In this document: piece after piece, positions 1 to 5,083 of the stretch | Position numbering within the stretch: position 1 is the stretch's first letter | Layout: every line of letters begins with the position of its first letter | Origin: an uncultured Collinsella sp. | Lineage (GTDB): Bacteria; Actinomycetota; Coriobacteriia; Coriobacteriales; Coriobacteriaceae | Assembly: GCA_900752345.1 (NCBI GenBank) | Contig: CAADVA010000057.1 | Span: 1-8,769, forward strand | DNA length: 8,769 bases | Reading direction: 5' to 3' | Notes under the pieces: model-generated | The model's input: the letters and a program-made list of their open reading frames with translations, nothing else | What the model was told of the DNA's origin: nothing | The model's database searches: none | Program-made: the position numbers and the translations under genes

Positions 1-312
1 CTCGAGGAACTCGGTCTGGTTGCCCTCGTGGAGCACCGCGATGCAGACGCGGCTCTCGCCGGCGATGCGCGCGAAGTCGTGGGCGACCCCGCACTCGTCG
101 AGGCGGTCGGCGATGAAGTCGCCCATGCGGCCGCCCAGCAGGCCGGTGGCGAGCACGTCGTCGCCCAGCTGCCCGAGCACGCGCGAGACGTTGAGCCCCT
201 TGCCGCCCGCGGTCTTGATGGGCTCGACGCGGTTCACGTCGTCGACCTTGAGGGGCCCCGCGAGCGGGTACGCCGTGTCGATCGACGGGTTCATGGTGAC
301 GGTGAGGATCAT
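1..312 (-). CDS. lacC: Tagatose-6-phosphate kinase-like PfkB sugar kinase, N-terminal part (runs off left edge)
   Basis: Only the first 104 residues are in the window; the C-terminal two thirds with the catalytic Asp motif lie outside. The opening MILTVTMNPSIDTAYPL, the substrate-side KVDDVNRV, the PfkB signature KTAGGKGLNVSRVLGQLG (about residues 33-50), LATGLLGG, and the late CIAVLHEGNQTEFLE segment are typical of the LacC/FruK branch. The NQTE-LE ending favours LacC. The expected reaction is ATP-dependent phosphorylation of tagatose-6-P to tagatose-1,6-bisphosphate in the cytoplasm, feeding the aldolase encoded just upstream. The start at 312 lies 9 bp after the aldolase stop, and its likely ribosome binding site AGGTG overlaps that stop codon, so the two genes should be translationally coupled. 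A 1-phosphofructokinase is the main alternative and cannot be excluded from the N-terminus alone. Confidence 0.85.
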   Translation of the reverse strand, partial: MILTVTMNPSIDTAYPLAGPLKVDDVNRVEPIKTAGGKGLNVSRVLGQLGDDVLATGLLGGRMGDFIADRLDECGVAHDFARIAGESRVCIAVLHEGNQTEFLE

Positions 313-321
313 CGCGGGCAC

Positions 322-1173
322 CTAGGCCTTGTTGGTGGAGCCGAGGTTGTCCATGTGGGAGGCCACGACGTCGTAGATCTCCTGCATGCCGGGCTTGTTG
401 GGCTTCTTCGGGTCGAAGCAGCCGGGGTTGGCGGCCATGTAGCCCATGAAGCCCTTGGTGAAGGCCTGGCGCAGCTCGGTGGCGTAGTTGACCTTGCAGA
501 TGCCGTTGCGGATGGCCTCGGCGACCTGGTCGTCGGGCACGCCGGAGGTGCCGTGGAGCACCAGCGGGATCTCGAGGCGCGAGCGGATCTCCTTCAGGAC
601 GCCCTGCTCGATGTGCGGGGTGCCCTTGTAGACGCCGTGGGCGGTGCCCACGCCGACGGCCAGCGAGCCGCAGCCGGTGCGCGCGACGAACTCCTCGGCC
701 TCGTCCGGGTCGGTGTAGGGGTTCTCGCCCTCGACCGCCGGGCCGTCGTCCTCCTTGCCGCCGACCTTGCCGAGCTCCGCCTCGACGGGGATGCCCAGGG
801 GCGCCGCGACCTTGGTCACGCTCGCGGTCAGCGCGATGTTGTCCTCGAACGGCACGTGGGAGCCGTCGATCATGACGGAGGTGTAGCCGGCGTGCATGGC
901 CTGGACGCAGCGGTCGAAGCCGTCGCCGTGGTCGAGGTGGATGGCCACGGGGACGCTCGCGGCGTCGGCGGCCACCTTGCACATGGCGGCGAAGTAGTCG
1001 AGGGTGGCGTACTTGACGGTGCCCGGGGTGGTCTGCATGATGACCGGGCTCTTCTTGTCCTCGGCGGCCTTGATGACGGCCATGACGAACTCGAGGCTCT
1101 CGACGTTGAAGGCGCCGACGGCGTAGTGCCCCGCCTGGGCGTCGAGCAGCATCTCCTTGGTGGTGACGAGCAT
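322..1173 (-). CDS. gatY: Class II ketose-bisphosphate aldolase, tagatose-1,6-bisphosphate type
   Basis: A 283-residue cytosolic zinc aldolase, close to the usual 284-286 residues of the GatY/KbaY family. It would cleave tagatose-1,6-bisphosphate to dihydroxyacetone phosphate and glyceraldehyde-3-phosphate. Visible landmarks are the TTPGT phosphate-side motif (about 48-52), AIHLDHG with catalytic Asp81 and zinc ligand His82, MIDGSH (101-106), VEAELGKVGG (130-139), zinc ligand His179 in GTAHG, zinc ligand His207 in LHGTSG, and KVNYATELR (227-235). The loop HGTSG is nearer to the HGASG of tagatose aldolases than to the HGGTG of common fructose-bisphosphate aldolases, which with the LacC-like neighbour favours tagatose. 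The start at 1173 is chosen because AAAGGAGAA stands 4 nt before it; the in-frame ATG at 1227 would add 18 residues with no family match. The gene is divergent from the DeoR regulator, its likely controller. Confidence 0.9.
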   Translation of the reverse strand: MLVTTKEMLLDAQAGHYAVGAFNVESLEFVMAVIKAAEDKKSPVIMQTTPGTVKYATLDYFAAMCKVAADAASVPVAIHLDHGDGFDRCVQAMHAGYTSVMIDGSHVPFEDNIALTASVTKVAAPLGIPVEAELGKVGGKEDDGPAVEGENPYTDPDEAEEFVARTGCGSLAVGVGTAHGVYKGTPHIEQGVLKEIRSRLEIPLVLHGTSGVPDDQVAEAIRNGICKVNYATELRQAFTKGFMGYMAANPGCFDPKKPNKPGMQEIYDVVASHMDNLGSTNKA

Positions 1174-1467
1174 TTGGTTCTCCTTTCGCCTGCCGGACGG
1201 GCCGGCACCGACTGAACTTGGGGTCATTGTATTGCTCCGGTGCAGGTCAGGTGGATAGAAGCGCGCGCATGCTCACTGCTCTTCGGCGGGTGAGCGGAAA
1301 GCAAACGCAGGCGGGATGGCGCGCTGAAGGACTCTCGCGGCAGGTGAATTTAGCCCACGGATTCCGCGGGTTGTCATTGGAAAGAAAAAGAAATGTGCTA
1401 GCTTGTCTCTAAGGCAACTAAAGGAAAACACATTTCCTGCATATTTCTCTAAGCGAGAGGTGCGCCC
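1174..1467. promoter_or_regulatory. Divergent promoter region between the aldolase-kinase unit and the DeoR gene
   Basis: This 294-bp stretch has no credible gene. It must hold the start signals for both divergent units. Near the aldolase there is a minus-strand TACAAT (plus positions 1226-1231) that could be a -10 box about 50 nt before its start codon; I see no convincing -35 for it. On the plus strand TTGTCA (1371-1376) is a possible -35 for the DeoR gene, but a matching -10 is unclear. The DeoR-proximal part (about 1371-1450) is much richer in A and T and contains the repeated motifs listed separately. A 6-bp inverted repeat, GCTCAC (1271-1276) and GTGAGC (1290-1295), lies mid-region. Confidence 0.6.
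1381..1436. promoter_or_regulatory. Candidate operator for the DeoR-family regulator
   Basis: Two overlapping AAAGAAA heptamers (1381-1387 and 1387-1393) are followed by GAAATGTG (1390-1397), which has a perfect 8-bp inverted copy CACATTTC at 1429-1436. DeoR-family sugar regulators such as AgaR are known to use repeated TTTC-type half sites, and autoregulation from the divergent promoter is common in the family. The assignment to this regulator is inference from position and motif style. Confidence 0.45.
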
Positions 1468-2241
1468 ATGTCACAGATGTCGTCAGAGGAACGCCGCGTA
1501 GCCATTCTCTCTATGCTGGAAAGAAACGCGTCTGTGCAGGTGGGGCAGCTGGCCGACGCGTTTGGCGTCTCGCGCGTGACGGCCCGTGCAGACCTCGACG
1601 CCCTGGAGCGCGACGGAAAACTCCGTCGCACCCACGGCGGGGCGACATCACTCTCGCGCACGCTAACGGTGTCGGTCCAAGACAAACGCGTCAACGTGAA
1701 CGTTGATGCAAAGCGGGCGATCGCTCGCCGCGCGGCCACGCTCGTTGACGACGGCGACTCTATCCTGGTCGACTCCGGGACGACGTCGCTTGAGTTCGTC
1801 CGGGCGCTCGCGGGACGAACCTCCGTTACGGTGGTCACAGACGATTTTACCGTTGCCGACTTCGTTGATCGATCGATGCCGGCGCTTGACGTGATTATGC
1901 TCGGCGGGAGCCTGCGGAAGGGCCATCGCTACACCGACGGGCCCATTGCCCTGCGATCGCTTGAGCTTCTGCGTCCGGACAAAGCTTTTGTCACGCCGAC
2001 GGCATATGCCCCCGGGCGCGGCCTTATGACTAATAACCAAGAGATGGCCGAGCTTAAACGCGCGTTTCTTGCTTGTGCGGACACCACATACGTGCTTATG
2101 GATTCGAGCAAGGTTGGGGCTCGCGGGCTCATGTGGTTCGGTACGCTCGGTGATGCGGACGCCGTGGTGATGGACGCCGATCCGGATGGAGCGGTCCTTG
2201 CGGACCTCGAGGAGCTTTCTTGTCAGCTGCTCCTTGCGTGA
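1468..2241 (+). CDS. DeoR-family transcriptional regulator
   Basis: A 257-residue regulator of normal family length. The N-terminal winged helix-turn-helix covers about residues 5-60, with the recognition segment LADAFGVSRVTARADL and the family hallmark LRRTHGGA at 52-59. The C-terminal sugar-phosphate effector domain (about 77-240) shows DGDSILVDSGTTS (95-107), the TDDF segment and the late MDSSKVG motif (211-217). It probably senses a phosphorylated intermediate of the tagatose branch and represses the divergent aldolase and kinase genes and itself; the effector is not visible from sequence. ATG 1468 has AGAGG seven bases upstream; ATG 1477 is the only close alternative and has no better signal. 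The codon choice is more mixed than in the PTS genes, in line with low expression. A terminator follows at once, so it is probably transcribed alone. Confidence 0.92.
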   Translation: MSQMSSEERRVAILSMLERNASVQVGQLADAFGVSRVTARADLDALERDGKLRRTHGGATSLSRTLTVSVQDKRVNVNVDAKRAIARRAATLVDDGDSILVDSGTTSLEFVRALAGRTSVTVVTDDFTVADFVDRSMPALDVIMLGGSLRKGHRYTDGPIALRSLELLRPDKAFVTPTAYAPGRGLMTNNQEMAELKRAFLACADTTYVLMDSSKVGARGLMWFGTLGDADAVVMDADPDGAVLADLEELSCQLLLA

Positions 2242-2245
2242 GAAC

Positions 2246-2269
2246 GGGGCCGCGAGACGGCCTTTCTTT
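2246..2269 (+). terminator. Intrinsic terminator after the DeoR gene
   Basis: GGCCG (2248-2252) pairs with CGGCC (2258-2262) across a 5-nt loop, and two G-U pairs can extend the stem below. It is followed directly by TTTCTTT. It starts 4 bases after the stop codon, so it should end the regulator transcript and insulate the PTS control region. Confidence 0.75.
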
Positions 2270-2399
2270 AACGAACCGAGACCGAATAACGGTGTAACCC
2301 CATGTTAACGGCACCGAAAAGGCCGAGACCAGGGGGTTATCTGCCTGTTTACCTGTTTCGACGCACGGGTGGTTTTTGGCAAAAACACCCCTTTCGATA

Positions 2400-2412
2400 G
2401 CTTTCTTTTGGG
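2400..2412 (+). promoter_or_regulatory. Candidate DeoR-type half-site cluster (copy 1, PTS control region)
   Basis: GCTTTCTTTTG at 2400-2410 is the exact reverse complement of 2570-2580. CTTTC also occurs exactly 10 bp upstream (2391-2395), one helical turn away. The motif resembles the one in the DeoR promoter. Operator function is inference. Confidence 0.35.
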
Positions 2413-2515
2413 CCTAACCAAAGAAAACGGGCAAGTATTCGAGCATTTGGTCTGTCGCCGCTGGGGGAGCCTCGGTTTCTTTATTAACGCCCGTAGAAGG
2501 CTTAATGGCAGTTAC

Positions 2516-2527
2516 TGGTACCTACCA
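2516..2527. promoter_or_regulatory. Candidate GntR operator (12-bp palindrome, PTS side)
   Basis: TGGTACCTACCA has perfect 5-bp arms around a 2-bp centre. The identical 12-mer occurs in reverse orientation at 6187-6198, upstream of the GntR gene. The TGGT-N4-ACCA layout is like the sites known for the HutC subgroup of GntR regulators such as DasR and NagR/YvoA. A weaker copy, GGGTACCTATCT, follows at 2543-2554 and matches 9 of 12 bases. Confidence 0.6.
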
Positions 2528-2565
2528 TATGAACCAGTTTTAGGGTACCTATCTCCATACAAAGC

Positions 2566-2580
2566 AAAGCAAAAGAAAGC
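2566..2580 (-). promoter_or_regulatory. Candidate DeoR-type half-site cluster (copy 2, PTS control region)
   Basis: AAAGCAAAAGAAA (2566-2578) matches 12 of 13 bases of AAAGAAAAAGAAA in the DeoR promoter (1381-1393), and 2570-2580 is an exact inverted copy of 2400-2410. It overlaps the palindrome AAGCAATTTGCTT (2577-2589). The motif has low complexity, so chance similarity within AT-rich DNA is possible. Confidence 0.35.
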
Positions 2581-2644
2581 AATTTGCTTGAGGTTTCAAA
2601 TCAAAACAGTAAAGAAACCTATATGCAATAGACGGTAAATACAC

Positions 2645-2656
2645 TGGTAATTACTA
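2645..2656. promoter_or_regulatory. Candidate GntR operator variant
   Basis: TGGTAATTACTA keeps the TGGTA left arm and has one mismatch in the right arm (TACTA instead of TACCA). It lies between the exact copy at 2516 and the variant at 2768, so it may be an auxiliary site. Confidence 0.4.
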
Positions 2657-2746
2657 AAAAACGCCGTGAGCGGTAGCAAATTCAAGGGTCAACGGTATAT
2701 TTGCCCGTTTGTTAAACTTGTGAATGGTTCTTGGAACATTTCAAGC

Positions 2747-2752
2747 TATAGT
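2747..2752 (+). promoter_or_regulatory. Possible -10 box of the PTS operon promoter
   Basis: TATAGT lies about 150 nt before the IIA gene. No good -35 is seen at 16-18 bp; TGGTTC (2725-2730) is the best available. The expected transcription start near 2758-2760 would lie just before the palindrome at 2768-2779. The weak -35 overlaps GTTCTTGGAAC (2727-2737), which could be an activator or repressor site. A second possible -10, TATATT at 2696-2701, also lacks a -35. Confidence 0.3.
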
Positions 2753-2767
2753 GGCCTTACTCGCCAT

Positions 2768-2779
2768 TGGTTACAACCA
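2768..2779. promoter_or_regulatory. Candidate GntR operator variant near the predicted PTS transcription start
   Basis: TGGTTACAACCA has perfect 5-bp arms and fits the same TGGT-N4-ACCA pattern. It is followed by the overlapping palindrome CAGTTAACTG (2778-2787). Its place just downstream of the possible -10 at 2747 fits a repressor that blocks initiation or early elongation. Confidence 0.4.
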
Positions 2780-2902
2780 GTTAACTGAATGGCAGCATGG
2801 AGCAATGTTCTCGGCACCAAAGCGAAATTCAAGAATCGTAGGGTTCTTCTCGACGGCAAACATGCGGGCTCGGGAAGGGCCCGTCATTAAGGAGAAGCAC
2901 AC

Positions 2903-3349
2903 ATGGTCGGTTGCATCCTCACTGGACACGGAACCTTTGCCGAGGGTCTCGGCGGCGCGCTCGAGATGGTCGGCGGCCCGCAGGAACTCTTCCAGGCTGT
3001 TTCTTTCCACGAGGATGAGGCTGCCACCTTCGGCGATAAGCTCGCCGGCGCGATTTCCGAGATGGCCTCCGCTTGTGATGGCGTCGTCGTCTTCTGTGAC
3101 CTCATGGGCGGCACTCCCTTCAACCAGGCCATGATGGCCGCTGCCGCAACCCCTGGCGTCGAGGTCGTTACCGGCACCAACCTTCCCATGCTGCTCGAGA
3201 CGCTCTCGACCCGCATGCCCGACTCGACCGTCGACGAGCTCGTCGAGTGTGCCCTTGCCTCCGGCAAGATGGGTGTCGACCACAAGAAGCTCGAGGTTGC
3301 CGACGACTCTGATGATGACGACCTGTTCGGCGAGGAGGATGGTCTGTAA
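2903..3349 (+). CDS. agaF: PTS mannose-family EIIA component (N-acetylgalactosamine type)
   Basis: A 148-residue cytosolic phosphocarrier that would accept phosphate from HPr and pass it to IIB. The start MVGCILTGHGTFAEGL contains the expected phosphorylated His at position 9, and FCDLMGGTPFN (64-74) is the second family hallmark next to the active site. It stands alone, not fused to IIB as in E. coli ManX. Its end is unusually acidic, with DDSDDDD followed by FGEEDGL (134-148). ATG 2903 follows AAGGAGAA at a 6-nt spacing. The stop TAA overlaps the next start as TAATG, so the YajC-like gene is coupled. It is the first gene of the PTS operon, downstream of the AT-rich control region. Substrate assignment comes from agaS and nagA nearby, not from this protein. 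Confidence 0.9.
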   Translation: MVGCILTGHGTFAEGLGGALEMVGGPQELFQAVSFHEDEAATFGDKLAGAISEMASACDGVVVFCDLMGGTPFNQAMMAAAATPGVEVVTGTNLPMLLETLSTRMPDSTVDELVECALASGKMGVDHKKLEVADDSDDDDLFGEEDGL

Positions 3350-3639
3350 TGCCAGAAAACTTCATGGAGAACATCCTGGCGTCTTCCATTGTCTTTCTCG
3401 TGTTTCTTGCCGTTATCGGCGTGATCTTCACGGTCGGTAACTACCTGCGCATGAGGAAGCAGAAGAACTACTACAAGGACGTTCACACCGAGCTCGCCCC
3501 TGGAAAGAAAGTCGCTTTCTCGAACGGTCTCATTGGCAAGCTTGTGCGCGTTGGCAAGGAGACCTGCGACATCGAGATCAAGTCCGGCGCAGTCATCGAG
3601 GTTTCCCGCTATGCCGTTCAGGAGGTCCTGGACAAGTAG
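3349..3639 (+). CDS. yajC: YajC-like single-pass membrane protein inside the PTS operon
   Basis: A 96-residue protein with one hydrophobic segment at about residues 9-33 (NILASSIVFLVFLAVIGVIF), then a basic stretch RMRKQKNYYK, then a small beta-rich domain. GKKVAFSNGLIGKLVRVGKE and IEIKSGAVIEVSRYAVQEVL correspond to the YajC pattern of G-x-x-V, x-GG-x-x-G and K/R-x-A-I/V near the end. YajC is normally an accessory subunit of the Sec translocon with SecD and SecF, whose genes are not here. Its coupling to IIA (overlap TAATG) and position before IIB suggest a role tied to this transporter, perhaps membrane insertion or stability of IIC and IID; that role is inference. The SD is GGAGG at 3334-3338, inside the end of the IIA gene. 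Similar yajC-like genes are known in some streptococcal PTS clusters. Confidence 0.8.
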   Translation: MPENFMENILASSIVFLVFLAVIGVIFTVGNYLRMRKQKNYYKDVHTELAPGKKVAFSNGLIGKLVRVGKETCDIEIKSGAVIEVSRYAVQEVLDK

Positions 3640-3663
3640 CGGTATCGCAAGCAGGTACTGAGA

Positions 3664-3677
3664 GCTCCCGAAGGAGC
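3664..3677 (+). promoter_or_regulatory. Small hairpin in the yajC-IIB intergenic mRNA
   Basis: GCTCC pairs with GGAGC around a CGAA loop in the 57-bp gap. The 3' arm carries an AAGGAG-like sequence. It has no T tract, so it is not a terminator; a part in mRNA processing or stability is only possible. The IIB gene uses its own AGAGGAAG site after it. Confidence 0.3.
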
Positions 3678-3696
3678 ATGTAGAGAGGAAGTCATC

Positions 3697-4179
3697 ATGG
3701 CAGAGCCCAACATCGTTCTTGTCCGCATCGACAACCGCCTCATCCACGGCCAGGTCGCCACTCAGTGGACCTCCACCGTCGGTGCGAACCTCATTCTTGT
3801 GGCCAACGATGAGGTCGCCGGCAACAAGATGCGCCAGAACCTCATGAACATGGCCGCTCCCCAGGGTGTTGCCACCCGTTACTTCTCGATTCAGAAGACC
3901 ATCGACGTCATTCACAAGGCCGCTCCGCGCCAGCACATCTTCATCGTGTGCGAGACCCCCGAGGACGTCGTTCGTCTCGTTGAGGGCGGCGTGCCCATCA
4001 AGAAGCTCAACATCGGCAACATGCACATGTCCGACGGTAAGCGCCAGGTCGCTACTTCCGTCGCTGTCGACGATGCCGACGTCGCCGCCTTCCGCAAGCT
4101 CCAGGAGCTCGGCGTTGAGCTTTCTATTCAGCGCGTGCCGTCCACCCCGGTCGAGAACACTGACAAGCTCTTCTCGTAA
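3697..4179 (+). CDS. agaB: PTS mannose-family EIIB component
   Basis: A 160-residue cytosolic domain of usual length that takes phosphate from IIA and passes it to the sugar during transport. LVRIDNRLIHGQVATQW at residues 8-24 holds the phosphorylated His17 of the mannose/sorbose family. LILVANDEVAGN (32-43), KLNIGNMHM (103-111) and RVPSTP (145-150) also agree with AgaB, SorB and related proteins. The start at 3697 has AGAGGAAG at a 6-nt spacing. It follows the YajC-like gene by 57 bp and precedes IIC by 103 bp, the widest gap in the operon, which may reflect independent translation. Codon use is strongly C-ending, as expected for a highly expressed gene. The separate IIB argues for the Aga/Lev/Sor group over ManXYZ, but the exact sugar cannot be read from it. 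Confidence 0.92.
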   Translation: MAEPNIVLVRIDNRLIHGQVATQWTSTVGANLILVANDEVAGNKMRQNLMNMAAPQGVATRYFSIQKTIDVIHKAAPRQHIFIVCETPEDVVRLVEGGVPIKKLNIGNMHMSDGKRQVATSVAVDDADVAAFRKLQELGVELSIQRVPSTPVENTDKLFS

Positions 4180-4282
4180 GGTCAAGGCGCGCCAGAAGTT
4201 CGGTTCTTACCGCAAACGCGGCTGAACATAGTCAATTGGTCCCCCAACGAGGGGAAGACGAAAAAGGAAAGGAGGAGCAAAG
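4180..4282 (+). other. Non-coding gap between IIB and IIC
   Basis: 103 bases with no start codon for a small gene. It contains a short stem TCCCC-loop-GGGGA (4240-4255) without a T tract, then a strong purine-rich ribosome binding site AAAGGAGG (4268-4275) for IIC. I see no promoter. Confidence 0.5.
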
Positions 4283-5083
4283 ATGGAGTATTCAGTCATT
4301 CAGGTCGCCCTGGTCTTTATCGTGACGTTCGTCGCCGCTATCGATCAGTTCAGCTTCCTCGAGTCTCTGTATCAGCCGATCGTCACTGGCATGTTGATCG
4401 GCCTCATCCTGGGCGATGTCACCACCGGCCTTATCGTTGGCGGCACCTACCAGCTGATGACCATCGGCAACATGCCGATCGGAGGTGCCCAGCCCCCCAA
4501 CGCCGTCGTCGGCGGCATCATGGCTGCGACGCTTGCGATTTCCCTGAACCTGGACCCGAACGCGGCCGTTGCGATGGCCATCCCGTTCTCGCTCCTGGGC
4601 CAGTACGGCGTTACGCTCATCTTCACCATCATGTCTCCGCTTATGTCCAAGTGCGATCAGTACGCAGCTGAGGCCAACCCCAAGGGCATCGAGCAGATCA
4701 ACTACCTCGCCATGTGCCTCCTGGGCCTCATCTTCGGCGTCGTCGTTACCCTGTTCTTCGTCGGTGGCGCCACCATGGGCCAGGCCGTCGTCGACGCGAT
4801 CCCCGCTTGGCTCTCCGGCGGCCTGTCTGCCGCTGGCGGCATGATGCGCTTCGTCGGCTTCGCCATCCTGCTCAAGTTCATGATGACCCGCGATATGTGG
4901 GGCTTCTACTTCATGGGCTTCGGCCTCGCCCTTATCGTGGCCAACATCCCGGCTCTTGCCGGCCCCGCACTGCTCATCCTGGCGTTCATCGGCTTCGGCA
5001 TCGCTTTCTGGGACTTCCAGCAGCAGACCGAGCTGAAGGGTGCCGCTGCTATTGAGGACGGAGGTGAGGAGGATGGCATCTAA
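4283..5083 (+). CDS. agaC: PTS mannose-family EIIC membrane component
   Basis: A 266-residue integral membrane protein, the normal size for this family. It forms the sugar-translocating unit with IID. It is hydrophobic throughout, with clear segments at about 5-20, 32-60, 74-88, 97-119, 140-163, 184-201 and 205-243. The conserved IGNMPIGGAQPPNAVVGGIM (61-80) and the nearby DQFSFLESLYQP (21-32) match IIC of AgaC, AgaW and SorA. The C-terminal tail KGAAAIEDGGEEDGI is cytosolic-looking and acidic, and its last codons double as the Shine-Dalgarno region of IID. ATG 4283 has an excellent AAAGGAGG site. Overlap with IID by 11 bp implies coupled translation and a fixed IIC:IID ratio. Confidence 0.93.
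   Translation: MEYSVIQVALVFIVTFVAAIDQFSFLESLYQPIVTGMLIGLILGDVTTGLIVGGTYQLMTIGNMPIGGAQPPNAVVGGIMAATLAISLNLDPNAAVAMAIPFSLLGQYGVTLIFTIMSPLMSKCDQYAAEANPKGIEQINYLAMCLLGLIFGVVVTLFFVGGATMGQAVVDAIPAWLSGGLSAAGGMMRFVGFAILLKFMMTRDMWGFYFMGFGLALIVANIPALAGPALLILAFIGFGIAFWDFQQQTELKGAAAIEDGGEEDGI

Larger units (their letters stand above)
2242..2902. promoter_or_regulatory. AT-rich non-coding control region upstream of the PTS operon
   Basis: This 661-bp interval has no believable gene and is clearly richer in A and T than the flanking genes. Beyond the terminator it holds many symmetric motifs. They include a hairpin at 2290-2316 (CGGTGTAAC arms with a 4-nt bulge) and a bulged stem at 2367-2390 around TTTTTGGCAAAAA. 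A bulged inverted repeat lies at 2402-2426 (TTTCTTT and AAAGAAA arms). AAGCAATTTGCTT is a 13-bp palindrome at 2577-2589. AGGTTTC (2591-2597) is inverted as GAAACCT (2614-2620). GTTCTTGGAAC (2727-2737) and CAGTTAACTG (2778-2787) complete the set. The TGGT-type sites and A/G-rich motifs are entered separately. Such density suggests several regulators acting on the PTS promoter, possibly including a global one. Confidence 0.65.

Noticed and set aside
28..1215. 395-codon open frame opposite the aldolase and kinase
   Set aside because: It is rich in Gly, Val, Asp, His, Ala and Leu as expected from the complement of GC-ending codons. The minus strand has strongly conserved aldolase and kinase motifs.
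1218..1412. 64-codon frame in the divergent promoter region
   Set aside because: It starts at TTG without a ribosome site and runs through the promoter region; nothing in the translation is familiar.
2369..2638. 89-codon frame in the PTS control region
   Set aside because: It has a GTG start with no ribosome site, composition like random AT-rich DNA, and it crosses many palindromes and the candidate operators. No domain is recognisable.
3678..3683. ATGTAG start-stop element before IIB
   Set aside because: It is only one base after the AAGGAG-like sequence, too close for initiation, and that sequence is part of a hairpin.
2887..4185. Long minus-strand open frame opposite IIA, YajC and IIB
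   Set aside because: It is antisense to three well-supported genes, with no ribosome site and no recognisable domain. Long antisense frames are common in high-GC genomes.
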